Assembly: GCA_030374805.1 (NCBI GenBank)
Contig: JARGSG010000207.1
Location: forward strand, 1,116,001-1,180,000
Direction: 5' to 3'
DNA length: 64,000 nucleotides
DNA from: Gracilaria gracilis
Lineage: Eukaryota > Rhodophyta > Florideophyceae > Gracilariales > Gracilariaceae
The notes below the pieces were generated by a model that did no database searches, was not told the DNA's origin, and saw only the letters and a program-made list of their open reading frames with translations. The stretch's first letter is position 1, and each line of letters opens with the position of its first letter. The position numbers and the translations under genes were made by a program. This document shows positions 22,311 through 33,188 of the stretch, in pieces.

Positions 22311-22673
22311 GGGGGATAGGATCTCCCTATGGGTACTCCGAGTACTGTGGGCCCGTCAGTGGGTATCCGGCGCGACTTCGATCGCGCCGTGATCCCGAGG
22401 GATCAGAGCCTTGTCGATATGCTCACAAAAGAATCCTGAAAGGGTGGTCATGATGGTAAGGCGAACAGCTTTTTGTCCGGCTTGCGGCAAAGAAATCCCA
22501 ATGGGCGAGTTCGAAACAACCAGTGAATGGAACAGGCGGTAGCTGTAACCGTGCAGCGTTCCCAGGCCGGTTTGTAAGTCCCGAAAGCGTTCGAGGCGCT
22601 TCTGAAAAGCGAAACCAATCCCAAAGAGCGGTCGAAACGGAAAGAAACCAAGAATGACCCACTGGGTTATTCT

Positions 22674-22687
22674 AAGTCGGGAGACCA
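22674..22687 (-). other. LARD primer-binding site
   Basis: TGGTCTCCCGACTT on the minus strand starts one base after the 5' LTR. It is identical over 12 bases to the chromovirus PBS, which fixes orientation and links the two elements. Confidence 0.75.
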
Positions 22688-22688
22688 A

Positions 22689-23113
22689 TGAGTACACTCA
22701 CGCGAGTGAGCATCAACAATGCCCAAGAAATAGGGATACTATGCGCAGCACCCAAGCGGGGACGAAGGAGCGTGCAGCGACGATAACAACGGGGCACGAG
22801 ATAGGCGTGCAGCACCGATAGTGGCTGCAAAACGACCCTATGGGAAACTAGACGATGAAGAATCGGCTAGGGGGTGCTTGAGGTTTACCACGGTCGGCTC
22901 TGCCCAGCGGAAGGTGCTTAAGTGCATCTCCGGAGACAGCAGCCACGTGTCGAAAAATAATAAACAATCTACCTACAAAAGGGGGACCCTGAGGACTTGC
23001 ACAACACAGTGCATGAGCCCTACACGTGGACACTCTGAGGGGCACCTTGTGCACACTAAACTACTACTATGCTACTATGCATACCCAATATGGGCTGATT
23101 CGATTGCACTACA
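22689..23113 (-). repeat. LARD element LTR (5' LTR in its own orientation)
   Basis: A 425-bp repeat of 17296-17719 with scattered substitutions. It is followed on the right by the ACAAG duplication and the resumed copia RNase H sequence. Confidence 0.88.
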
Positions 23114-23118
23114 ACAAG

Positions 23119-23505
23119 AGGCGCCGTGTTGTGATATCAGTATTGGGAGGGGAAGTGTATGCCTTTTCAGAGGCATTTGATAGTGGTTTTACTTTGAAGA
23201 ATGATTTAGCACGTATACTTGGAAGGGATATTCCGATCATAATGTTCACGGATTCAATGAGTCTTTTCAATGTCATAACCAAGTCATCTGAGACTGCTGA
23301 AAACCGTTTGCTCATTGACATAAGCTCTGTGAGAGAATCTTATGACCGCCATGAAATTTCGGACGTTGGTTTTCTTCGCTCTGAATATAATCCGTCAGAT
23401 ATATTCACTAAGTTAACTAAGAATAATGTTTTTGAAAACATATTACTTTGCCACAAAATTGAGCATCCGACGGAGCAGTGGGTTGTTAGAGATTGGAACA
23501 TTTAA
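23119..23505 (+). pseudogene. pol: Copia copy 1 RNase H end
   Basis: C-terminal part of copia pol after the LARD insertion. It contains LGGEVYAFSEAFD, FTDSMSLFNVITK and SEYNPSDIFTKL, which are typical of copia RNase H, and ends at a normal TAA (23503-23505). The junction bases around 23120 have diverged from copy 2 (GAGGCGCCG against GAGTCGACG). Confidence 0.85.
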
Positions 23506-23549
23506 TGATATATGGTTTAAAATATAATCTCGTTTAGAAAGAGAGCAAA

Positions 23550-23777
23550 TGTAGCCATATCAGGCGCCAGCCCAACTGCGTGGGTGGCACCTTGCAAGAG
23601 ACTACGGGAACGGTAACTAGAGACGTAGACAGACTGTCATTGTCTTCAGAGGAGTAGTCGTAGAGTATTATAAAAGGTAAAGACAGAGAGGCAACTCTCT
23701 TTTGACGAGCACACACACTCAGTCATCAACAACAGCTTTCATTTATTCAACAGTTCAATTGCGCAACTTGCGCCACA
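23550..23777 (+). repeat. Copia central LTR shared by both copies
   Basis: 228 bp, TGTAGCC...GCCACA. It acts as 3' LTR of copy 1 and 5' LTR of copy 2. A purine tract (TTAGAAAGAGAGCAAA) lies just upstream, and the copy 2 leader follows directly. Confidence 0.9.
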
Positions 23778-24238
23778 TTCGCGAATCAATCCGCATTTCT
23801 GCGCACAGAGCCTACTCTGCAGTCTACTCCTACCCAGTATAAGTTCACCTATAGTGTCCTCTACTGCATTCGAGCCTGCTGTCTTTAAGACAAACAGTTT
23901 AAAGTACGTTTTACTGCTCAAAACACTCGCTACGACTGCGTACTAACCCTACGTTTTCCTACCCAGTGTCATCCTCTTCGGAGTACCCTTCCCCTCCGGG
24001 GACCCTCCCGTACCCCGCAGTCTTGGATTAGGAAGCCGTCGAAGTCGATCCCTACATTCAGGCCAATTGCTACTGCCCTGCTACACCCTCCCCGCTAGGG
24101 CTGTCACCCGCCCCGTCTGACGAACCCCTGCACGCCGGTCCCACCTCCCCAGGGCCCTCCGACGCCGCGCCTCGCCCGGTCACCCCTGCGTGGTCCACCG
24201 CCTCTCTCGACGACGACGGATATCGAAAGTCAACCTCG

Positions 24239-24692
24239 TTGCCACCCCCTCCCCGCCGGCACAAACGCCGCACCAGAGGCACGTGCCACGGCGCATCGAG
24301 ACACATCCGTCCCACCCCGTCATTGTTGCCGGTGCAACGTCACCCGTCACCCCCGTACAGTACCCCTGCAGCGTTGCTGTCGCCCCCACGTGGCATAAAG
24401 CCAATCGATGCCGGCGCCGCGATACAAATTGAACGCGTGGCAATCGCCAAGCAAAAGCGAAAAGCGAAAATTAAGAAACTTTTTACTTGCGACTGCGGCG
24501 CTGTCAGCCACACTAAAGCTACTTACAGGGTGCACCTAAAAGGGCGTAAGCATCAAGGTTAAACGCGCCGGACCGTCCCTGTGGATCAGAGGTCGTGTAG
24601 ACCTTGTAAAGAAACGTTCAACACGAAGATTGATCTGGACTGCCACCGCTCAGGCCGCCGCCACCAAAGTGTTGTGAATAAGTCGAAATAAA
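24239..24692 (+). CDS. Copia copy 2 leader ORF with two zinc fingers, split by a stop
   Basis: Equivalent to 1130-1599 in copy 1. The first finger (CDCGAVSHTKATYRVHLKGRKH) is identical, then TAA at 24560-24562 where copy 1 has TAG, then 43 open codons to 24692 with the second finger (CRPC...H...H). The upstream half is broken here by a TAG near 24028, so only the C-terminal part is a clean frame. Persistence of both fingers on either side of a stop in both copies is noteworthy. Confidence 0.45.
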
Positions 24693-25083
24693 GTTAGCCT
24701 TATTTATACATTTAGCAATACTTTCTCTATCTATTCTAGCTTTCTCCACAGAACCTTTCATAAAACACCAAAAACCCAAGTAAAAAGCATAAAACCTCTC
24801 GAAAACTTACAAAACAATTACAGAAAACATTAAAGCACAATAACTTATAGCAAATTATTTTAATATTAGCCAATATTTTGAAGTTCCTCGTTTTCATTAG
24901 GAAGAACTGAAAGATTTGAAATATGGTTTATGACCGTCAAACACCCCTTGTGCTTCGTTCAAGGACCCCAAGTGCCCCACCGAGGAACACGCAGCAGACA
25001 GGAGAACAAAACCCAACCGGTCTGCACCCCGATTCAGGATCGACCCCGGGACCTTCGAACCCCGGACCTTCCAATCCGGAAGC

Positions 25084-26274
25084 TTCCGCAAGGTAGCCCT
25101 GGCTGACTACGATGTTCCCTCGGATAGGCAAATTTCTTTTATGCATCATATCCTTCGTGACAAGGCTAAGAGATTTTTCTTGCAAAAGATATTCGACCGG
25201 GTTGATTCGCTCGATATGGCAAATGATCTCATGGAAAACCAATACAATTCTACTGCACGAAAGAAACGAATTGAAAACCAATTGAACGCCATCCGTTTTG
25301 AAAGTTACGAGAAAAACGAAGGCAGCAGTACCAAGGCTTTGGAAACACTTGAAGCTAACATTTCTAAACTTGCACCGCAAGGTCCTGCTCATTGTCAGTC
25401 TGAAGCCTGTCGTATTGGATTTCTTCGTAAGGCCGTTGTCGGCAACACTTGAGCCACTCTCCCCGTTGCACGTTTGGATACTGAACAGCTTCACTTCCAA
25501 GAATTCTACACCCAATTGGAATGTGCCATCCAACGTGAGAATGAAGAGAAGGTAGCTCGGAAGGAAACCAACCCATTTGGTTCCTCATCCAAGTCCAAAC
25601 TGTTCGACACGAATTACAATTCTGGCCCTCCCGCTCGTTACGGTCGATACAAGCATAATCGAAAGAACTATCGAAACAACTATCGCTTCCGCAAGAATGT
25701 AATTTGCTTTGGATGTGGTGAAGAAGGTCACGTAATCAGAAATTATAAGAACCCCCAGGATCTCGCCACAGTCGCCTCCCGTAAGGTACAACATCTTCAA
25801 CGTTCTGGTAAATTCAACTCACAGAACAAAGCCCTCAAACACGTACTGTACGAGCTTTGCACCCAAACCCAGGATGGTAGTGAGGATGAATCAGATTTTG
25901 AAAACCCGAACACATTCTTCGAAACAAAAGATGTGCCCGATGATGCCTTAGAGGCTAATGACGAAGGAGATTCTGACTCCAACGAAATCATTGACGAACA
26001 TCCCGATTTTTTCAAGACTTGCTACACGCAATTTGACATCGACAACTCCACCTCACCTCTGGACTTTGGCCAAACTCGCAAAGACGCACTGAAACGCAAA
26101 CTTCACAGTGTTCCAAAAGGTACAGCACATAAACTTCGAAGATATTTGAAACGCAAATTTACGTGCTTTTTGGTATCAAAGGACGAGTTGGAATTCTCTT
26201 GTAATGAGGAATTTAATGGTGGATGTCTCGATATTGACGCACAACGCTCTGTCATTGGTCATAAGCAAGCTTAA
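25084..26274 (+). pseudogene. gag: Copia copy 2 Gag and start of protease
   Basis: Same frame as the following pol. MHHILRDKAKRF begins at 25141. TGA at 25450 replaces the TGG present in copy 1. The zinc knuckle has CFGCGEEGHVIRNY, so its last Cys is lost. An acidic linker follows, then the protease-like LDIDAQRSVIG, ending in the TAA at 26272 that both copies share. Confidence 0.85.
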
Positions 26275-29178
26275 GCATATTGCACCAAGTACAGTATCGA
26301 AATGAAGCAACGCAAAAGCAACATTCTGTTCCGTTTGGGAGACAACATTTTCAACAGCATTGCTCAGATCCCCATCCGAATTTTCGCACCGCAAGGACGC
26401 ATCATAAAGCTAACGGTCGGCGTTATTGATTGTGATACCCCATTTCTACTTGGCCTAGACTTCCTTGATCGAGAAGAGATCTACGTCAATAATGTAGACA
26501 ACCTCTTGGTGTGCAAGAATGGATGGGAAATGCCTTTGACACGTAAATTAGGACACATTTATCTCGAGATGAATGAATTTCAAACGTTATTCAGCAAAAA
26601 TGAATTACGTCGTTTGCATCTTCACTTCTATCATCCATCAGTGGAAAAGCTCATCAATCTCTTCAAACGAGCTAAACCAGAAGAAGCAAACAAAAAGACA
26701 AGAGAACTGCTTACTTCCATTAGCAAAGCTTGTGAGACGTGTCAACGTTTCACTCCAAAACCACAGCGCTTTCGCGTTTCATTCCCACATGGTGTAATCT
26801 TCAACCAGGACCTAGCTATAGACTTATTTACAATTAATAAAAAGGCCGTGTTACATGTAGTTGATATTCACAGACACTTCGGTGCCGCTCGATTCCTCGA
26901 AGGACAATCACTGGATGATATCTGGAATATTTTTCTCAACTGTTGGGCTCAGGTTTACACTGGATACCCGGACTCGATCCGTTGTGATCAAGGATCTGTT
27001 TTCACTTCCCCGAAGTGGAAAGACAAACTGGATGAATTTGGAATTGACTTTCGCCTTTCTGGCGTGGAAAGCCATAACTCAATCGGTGCCGGTGAACGTT
27101 ATCACGCACTCCTACGTCTTATCTTTAACAAAATTAAATACGATGCAGATATTGACAATGATGATCTCATTCTCACTACAGCTGTCAAAGCTATGAACGA
27201 TACCATGAACCCTGAAGGCCTCGTCCCATCCCTTCTCGTATTTGGAGTTCTCCCTCGTTTCCCAGGCATTCACACTCAACTGCCAGACCAGGAAGAGCGC
27301 ATGACAGCTCTGTTAACCGCTCGTTCAGAAATGGAAATCATTTCAAATGAACTACGTTTGAAAACTGCCCTGGACTCACGTTTACCAGAAGCAGTTCACC
27401 ATGACTACACTCCCGGTGACATGGTACTCATCTTTCGAGAAGACGTTACCCCGAACTGGACAGGACTTTTCAAAGTCACCCGTATTGAAGGCAAGCAGAT
27501 TTTCGTTCAGAAAGAGAATGGCGAAGTACAACATAGCGTTCATCAAGCTAAGCCACACTTAAACGAAAACTCTAATGACCAATTAGAGAAGACCAAATCA
27601 GTACCGAATAACATGGAGCATTTACTCAATTATTGCTTCTCTCAATTCAACACATTTATAACCGAAGTTCTGAAACCAAACGACCCCCGTAAAGACTCTC
27701 CTGGATTCTTGAAAGCCAAGACAAAGGAAACTGAAGAATTCGTGAAACGAGGAACTTGGAAGGAAGTTAATAAATCTGAAGTACCAACCGACGCCAATAT
27801 CATTGGATCCCGATTCGTTTATTCAATTAAGAATCCTGGTACCCCCGATGAACTATTCAAAGCTCGACTCGTAGCACAAGGTTTTTCTGATAAGGATCAG
27901 AATTATTTAGTACATAATGCCACCACAGTAAGGCATAGTACGGTTCGCCTTATCCTATCGATCGCAGCGATTTTCGGTTGGAAAGTATGGAGCCATGAAG
28001 TCACTCAGGCGTAAATACAAAGCAGTCAGAACCTAGCAAGAGAAGTATACTTGAAACCTACTAAGGAAATGAATTTATCCGAAGGAACTATGCTTCAATT
28101 AATTAAACCTCTCTACTGTTTACCAGGCGCTAGTGATTACTGGAATTTAACCATCATGGATCACATCCGTAACGATCTCCAAATGAACCCAATGAAAGGA
28201 GACATTTCCGCGTTTTACAAACGCACACACGACACCTTAATTGGACTACTTGGATTCTACGTCGACGATACAATCATCACTGGGGACACAGAATTTCTCC
28301 ACATTAGTGAGAAAACATTGGAACGTTTTGAATCCCGAGAAAGGGAAATGGATAGTTTCAAGTTCGCTGGAACGAAAGTGGAAACTGGAAATGGAAGTTA
28401 TGTAATTCATCAGAAGGACTTTTTGAAGAGGCTACTCGTGCTCAATGACTCAGGAAGCTACACCGAGTATCGTTCCAAGAGAGCACAATTAGATTGGCTC
28501 GTTTATTCCTACCCACACATTTCTTTTTATCTGAACAAATGTGCACAACTTACTGCAGAAAAGTTTACTATAAAAGATGGGAAAAGAATGAACAAAATGA
28601 TTGAGCAGATCAAGAACGCTGATACGCTTTGCATGAAGTTCGTAAAACTGGATTGAGAATCACTACACATTAGGATATATAGTGACTCTTCGTTTGCTAA
28701 TAATGATGATCTCAAATCGTAACTGGGATATATTATCTTACTAGCCGATAAGTACAACAATTGCAATATCATTAAGTTCAAAAGCTACAAGAGTCGACGT
28801 GTTGTGAGATCAGTATTGGGAGGTGAAGTGTATGCCTTTGCAGAGGCATTTGATAGTGGTTTTACTTTGAAAAATGATTTAGCACGTATACTTGGAAGGG
28901 ATATTCCGATCATAATGTTCACGGATTCAATGAGTCTTTTCAATGTCATAACCAAGTCATCTGAGACTGCTGAAAACCGTTTGCTCATTGACATAAGCTC
29001 TGTGAGGGAATCTTATTACCGCCATGAAATTTCGGACGTTGGTTTTCTTCGCTCTGAATATAATCCGTCAGATATGTTCACTAAGTTAACTAAGAATAAT
29101 GTTTTTGAAAACATATTACTTTGCCGCAAAATTGAGCATCCGACGGAGCAGTGGGTTGTTAGAGATTGGAACATTTAA
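26275..29178 (+). pseudogene. pol: Copia copy 2 Pol: integrase, RT, RNase H
   Basis: Uninterrupted copy of pol in one frame from gag to 29178, with TAA at 28012, TGA at 28654 and TAA at 28720. The open part 26302-28014 covers the end of protease, HHCC and DDE integrase and the start of RT. The catalytic YVDD lies near 28258 and RNase H motifs (FTDSMSLFNV) near 28918. Gag and pol form a single fused polyprotein of about 1365 codons when stops are ignored, as usual for Ty1/copia. Confidence 0.9.
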
Positions 29179-29206
29179 TGATATATGGTTTACAATATAA
29201 TCTCGT

Positions 29207-29222
29207 TTAGAAAGAGAGCGAA
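29207..29222 (+). other. Copia polypurine tract
   Basis: TTTAGAAAGAGAGCGAA abuts the right LTR and is repeated before the central LTR. It is the likely plus-strand primer. Confidence 0.65.
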
Positions 29223-29450
29223 TGTAGCCATATCAGGCGCCAGCCCAACTGCGTGGGTGGCACCTTGCTAGAGACTATGGGAACGAGAACTACAGACGTA
29301 GACAGACTGTCTTTGTCTTCAGAGGAGTAGTCGTAGAGTAGTTTAAAAGGTAAAGACAGAGAGGCAACTCTCTTTTGACGAGCACACACACTCAGTCATC
29401 AACAACAGCTTTCATTTATTCAACAGTTCAATTGCGCACCTTGTGCCACA
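29223..29450 (+). repeat. Copia right LTR
   Basis: 228 bp, ending GTGCCACA. It is followed by the target duplication CTGTG (29451-29455) and only about 36 bases of flank before the pogo element begins. Confidence 0.9.
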
Positions 29451-29491
29451 CTGTGGGCCGTCTCTGGCACCCGATCTTTTGTCTGGATATA

Positions 29492-32200
29492 CCTTCCTGG
29501 GGAGGGCATTGTGGAGCACCGTTCAATGTGGTGCATTTCCGTATTTCGGAATTTACCTCACTCTAGATGATTGTGTAGGCCTCCCTCCTCGTCGCTGGAG
29601 CGCTCCAGGATTACATTCGACCCTATTCAGGACTACAACGGAATTCAAGTCGTTCAGTCAAATCAATTTAACCTGCTCTGTACACTGAAAGTTCTTTCAT
29701 GTAAACCACTTCATTACACCATCTTTGAGCCAACTGTTCTGCTTACTTACTTGGTTCAATTCATTTTCTTTGCCGTCGCTGGTGGCTACAAATTTCGTCC
29801 GACATTAACAACGACGCGATGAACGACAAGTCGCAGATATAACGATGATCACAGCGTCTATGCGACGTTAATCTCTCAAGCGGCGACGACGTGAACAAGA
29901 AGCAGAAGAGAATCGACTTCGGAGAGGTCGTGCTATTGAACCTCTGAAGAAAGAAAAGCCTTACCGGGCAATCATCAGCGCTACCGGACTTTCCATGGGA
30001 ACCATAGGACGTCTCAAAATGAACCTAGACAAAGCAGAAAAAGACAACGTTCACTATGATGACTTCGAGTATGACTTGAAACGCGGTAGAAAAACCGTAC
30101 TCTTCTACGCAGAGGAAGGGCTGATAGTGGAGCGAATGAAGAAATGTTCCAATCATGGGTTTGCGGTTTCATCCGAAACTCTGCAAGGTATTGCGGCGGA
30201 GATTGCAAGAGATGGTCGACAAGGATTCGCTGGTGGCTATCCTGCGAATGAATGGCGTCGATGATTCCGTTCCCGGCACAGGAACGTCACTTTTCGGAAG
30301 ATGGAGTCCTGAGAAGGCGCAAAGATTGCAGCCGGAAACCCGCAGCATGTGTAGTCATTGGTACGAGCGGTCAAGCTATGCCAGGAACAGAACCCTGGCA
30401 TCCTAGACGACCCCCGAACTGTGGGGAATATGGACGAAACGCAGGTCAGTATAGACGTGGCAGAAACGCAGAAAGGATTTGTAGAGTCTGAGACGCACCA
30501 TGGTGGACTAAGGCTGACATGTGACAAACAAGGCAAGCACTTGACAGCGGTAGTTATTGCATCAGCGGCTGGCGATGTTCTGCCCCCTTTCTTCATTTTT
30601 GCGGGGAAGAACAATATAAAACGCTGGTACACTCCGTTGGCGCCGGAGATATTCAAATACGAAGCCGGATTGCCAAATTGGCTGTCTCTAAACGGGTGGT
30701 TTCCACCAAATTCGTTCGTGACATGCAGCGAGAAAGGGTTTATGACCAAGGAGCTCATCCTGTTTGTCATATAACACATCACGACACATGCCATACAGTA
30801 CAAAGGTGGTAAGAAAATGTTTCTTTTCCTGGACGGGCATAAGTCTCGAAATGGCCATGAATGGCTCTCCATGGCAAAGGATGGCAACATCGAAGTGATT
30901 CAGAGCCCCGCCAACACTTCTCACTTCCTCCAAGCATACGATCAGTCCATCAACAAACAGTTTAAGTCGTGTATGCGGTGCACATATCAATTTTTGAGCA
31001 GGACATCGTTTTTGGACTTTGGAGACATGGGCACTAAGTTAAAGCTGGGGGTTGCAAGATTCCGAGCACCGACCAAAACAGTGGTGCAGAAAGCCTTTGA
31101 CGCTGGTGGCCCCTAACCAATGGACTACAGGCTTCTTACATGGGCTGATGAGAAGTGGACTGGTGTCAAGTCTGTCGATGATGAACGGCTGCGTCGCTCT
31201 CATCGCGTCTAATTACGCAAGCAGTGGAGGGAGATGAGGTCGATCATGAACCAACCGGGAGAGATAACCTTTAAGATGGACGCGTTAGAAGAAATTATTG
31301 CAAACAGTCACAAGCGCGTGAGGTTTATTATAGAGAAGCGCACACCGACGCCCAAGAAAGTGTGGAAGAATCCCCCAGATGTGATGAATCGTGACACCTT
31401 ATCCAGGGGAGCGCCGGCGGTGTACCTGATCCATGCGCAGCTTATTCAACGACGCCAGAGAGCTTAGGGTTCGAAAAGCCGAGGCGAAGGAAAGGAATCA
31501 GCTGAAGAAGCAGCAAGACGCCGAGCAGAAGTCAAAGAAGAAAGCAGAACTGGATGCGCGCCGTGCGTTGGCGGCTCGGGCAAAATCGCAGAAGCAGGAG
31601 GACAAAGAGCGCTAAAAGAATGCGAGAATGGCCGAGAAAGCGAAACAAGAGGAGGAAAGAGCCGCTGGCGTTCAATGCCTAAAATCGCAGCGTCCCAGAG
31701 GAATTACAGCTTTAAAGTCTTATCCTGTTGTTGGCAAGTGTTCCCGAAGCAAGTGGCAGGAAGTGCCATTGAAACCCTGCAACAGTACCACTATAAATGT
31801 TGAAGAAGTCATAGAGGTGGCCAAGGCGAGTACGCTTTTCATGCGGCAGTCCTTGGACAAGGAAAACTGTAGCGCTCTCGTTGGAGAGCAAGAGAATTCA
31901 AGTTTACGCCAAGGTGATAAGGACGCTTATTTGTTGTCGGGATTGCGCAATACAAATAGACGGCAGGCTAAATCGCGCACCACATTGAGTGTGTTTCGTC
32001 GCGATTCTCCGAAATGGAGAGCGGCGGCAGATTGTGTCACCGCCGTCGCCATGGACTGCGTCGGGAGCTGTGCGGCCTTGACGATGTTCGCTAGAACCAC
32101 TGCTCCCTTCCAGCCGGATTAAGTCTTAAAATAAAGTGATGTGCTCCACCATATCTTTGCCGGAAGCAAACAGTGCACCACAAAGCCCTCCCCAGGAAGG
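29492..32200 (+). mobile_element. Pogo-like (Tc1/mariner superfamily) DNA transposon
   Basis: A 2709-bp element with terminal inverted repeats starting CCTTCCTGGGGAGGGC and extending about 31 bp with three mismatches. It is flanked on both sides by TA (29490-29491 and 32201-32202), the target of this superfamily. It encodes one decayed transposase. Confidence 0.92.
29995..31618 (+). pseudogene. Pogo-like transposase, stop-laden
   Basis: One frame carries the recognisable protein from 29995 to 31467, with several stops (TGA at 30262, TAA near 30772, 31114 and 31209 among others). Catalytic residues of the DDE_1 fold are visible: first Asp in GNMDETQVSID (about 30430), second in LFLDGHKSRNG (about 30825), third in FLQAYDQSINKQFK (about 30935), with SPANTSH before it. 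A frameshift near 31440 leads to a Lys/Glu-rich coiled coil (31433-31615), common at pogo C-termini. The N-terminal DNA-binding helix-turn-helix is poorly preserved. It would cut and paste at TA sites if intact. Confidence 0.85.
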
Positions 32201-32202
32201 TA

Positions 32203-33188
32203 TGTTTCCGATAACAGCTCCATTTCCATTGGCGGAACAATATTGTGCATGAAAGAACAGCAAAAATTCGTCAACTGACCAGCATAGTGATTGACAGCAG
32301 TGAAGCATCAACCGCTCTCAAGTTGAGAGCGGTTGCTGCTTCACGAGAATCTCTCAAAATGAAAACTTCATCCCCCCTCATGAAACTTTCATCCCGCAGT
32401 CATGCTGTTACAGGCCAAGACCAATTGTGATCCGCGTTTGGGGTCAACGACTCCTAGAGCCGTAGTAATCGCTTTTTGTGCACTGCGGGACTTGTCTCTA
32501 TCACAATTCGAGTGCCTACCTCCAACTTGGACGTAAGCATTCGAATTATGCTGAAAGGCTACAACTCTTACACATTGTGTAGTACAAACGCCACCCTGCC
32601 TAGAAAAGAGCTCGCATGGAAATTACACTTGTCACTGTTATTGCGCCATATTATAATCTGGCGCACTCTTTGTGTTCCAATCGCGCCAGCCTGCACTGAA
32701 GGCTTGCACAAAGTGGTCCAGTATACTCTCTCCAGCGTTTCCCTTCTGTCTTCCCTTCCACGAATTTTTTGTTCTGCGCTCGGCCCCGTGCTTGCTTCGA
32801 GCGTACCAAGACCAAGGCCGTTGCGTTTATTCGGCCGCCCATCCGGTACTAGATTCATCAAATCTGGGGTGCGCCGTGTGCAGCGCGCCGCGTTCGACTC
32901 CGACCCGTCAACAATCACAAGTATCTTCCTTTCTTAGCCTAACAAACCTCCCGATTTTGGTCTACTACGAACATTACTTTACTTTACGTTACTACAGAGC
33001 TGCACGTCGCTTGTCTTGGAGGCATTTGGTGTCACGCGAGGCGCAGTGGCGTGTGTTCCGCATAACCGACGATCTACAGCTATTGGTCTTTTCATGCTTA
33101 GCATCACAATTTTTACACTTCAATCTGCGTGCAACGGAGGTTTTGGAAGTCGAAGAACAACTGCTGCCTTTCATTCAAATTAATGACA
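32203..33188. other. Intergenic stretch between pogo and hAT elements
   Basis: No gene is supported. Besides the hairpin at 32300-32344, short frames on both strands lack motifs. The hAT left terminus should lie somewhere in this interval, but I could not find a convincing 8-bp duplication. Confidence 0.5.
32300..32344. repeat. Near-perfect 22-bp hairpin
   Basis: Arms 32300-32321 and 32323-32344 pair with one mismatch and a 1-base spacer (GTGAAGCA...TGCTTCAC). It lies about 100 bases outside the pogo element. Confidence 0.8.

Larger units (their letters stand above)
17296..23113 (-). mobile_element. LARD-like non-autonomous LTR element, minus strand, nested in copia
   Basis: A 5.8-kb element with 424/425-bp LTRs at 17296-17719 and 22689-23113 and a perfect 5-bp target duplication ACAAG (17291-17295 and 23114-23118). 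Copia copy 2 shows the empty site near 28785. PBS, PPT and a gag-like ORF all show that transcription would run on the minus strand. No protease, RT, RNase H or integrase is present. It shares its PBS, gag N-terminus, PPT style and a 200-bp 3' block with the chromovirus at 1977-13527, so it was probably mobilised by that family. The LTR pair has more differences than the chromovirus pair, which suggests an older insertion. Confidence 0.85.
458..29450 (+). mobile_element. Tandem Ty1/copia retrotransposon dimer (LTR-int-LTR-int-LTR)
   Basis: Three near-identical LTRs (458-682, 23550-23777, 29223-29450) enclose two copies of the same copia internal region. The five bases CTGTG occur just before the first LTR (453-457) and just after the third (29451-29455), so the outer ends are one integration event. 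A dimer sharing its central LTR is expected after unequal recombination between LTRs of sister copies. Copy 1 was later split by a chromovirus (1977-13527) and by a minus-strand LTR element (17296-23113); copy 2 is uninterrupted. Both copies share two in-frame TAA codons (14776/26272 and 16516/28012), so the element was probably already defective when it was duplicated. Confidence 0.9.

Noticed and set aside
17720-22688. Degraded pol of the minus-strand LTR element
   Set aside because: I looked on both strands for protease, RT (YxDD), RNase H and DDE motifs and found none; only the gag-like start remains.
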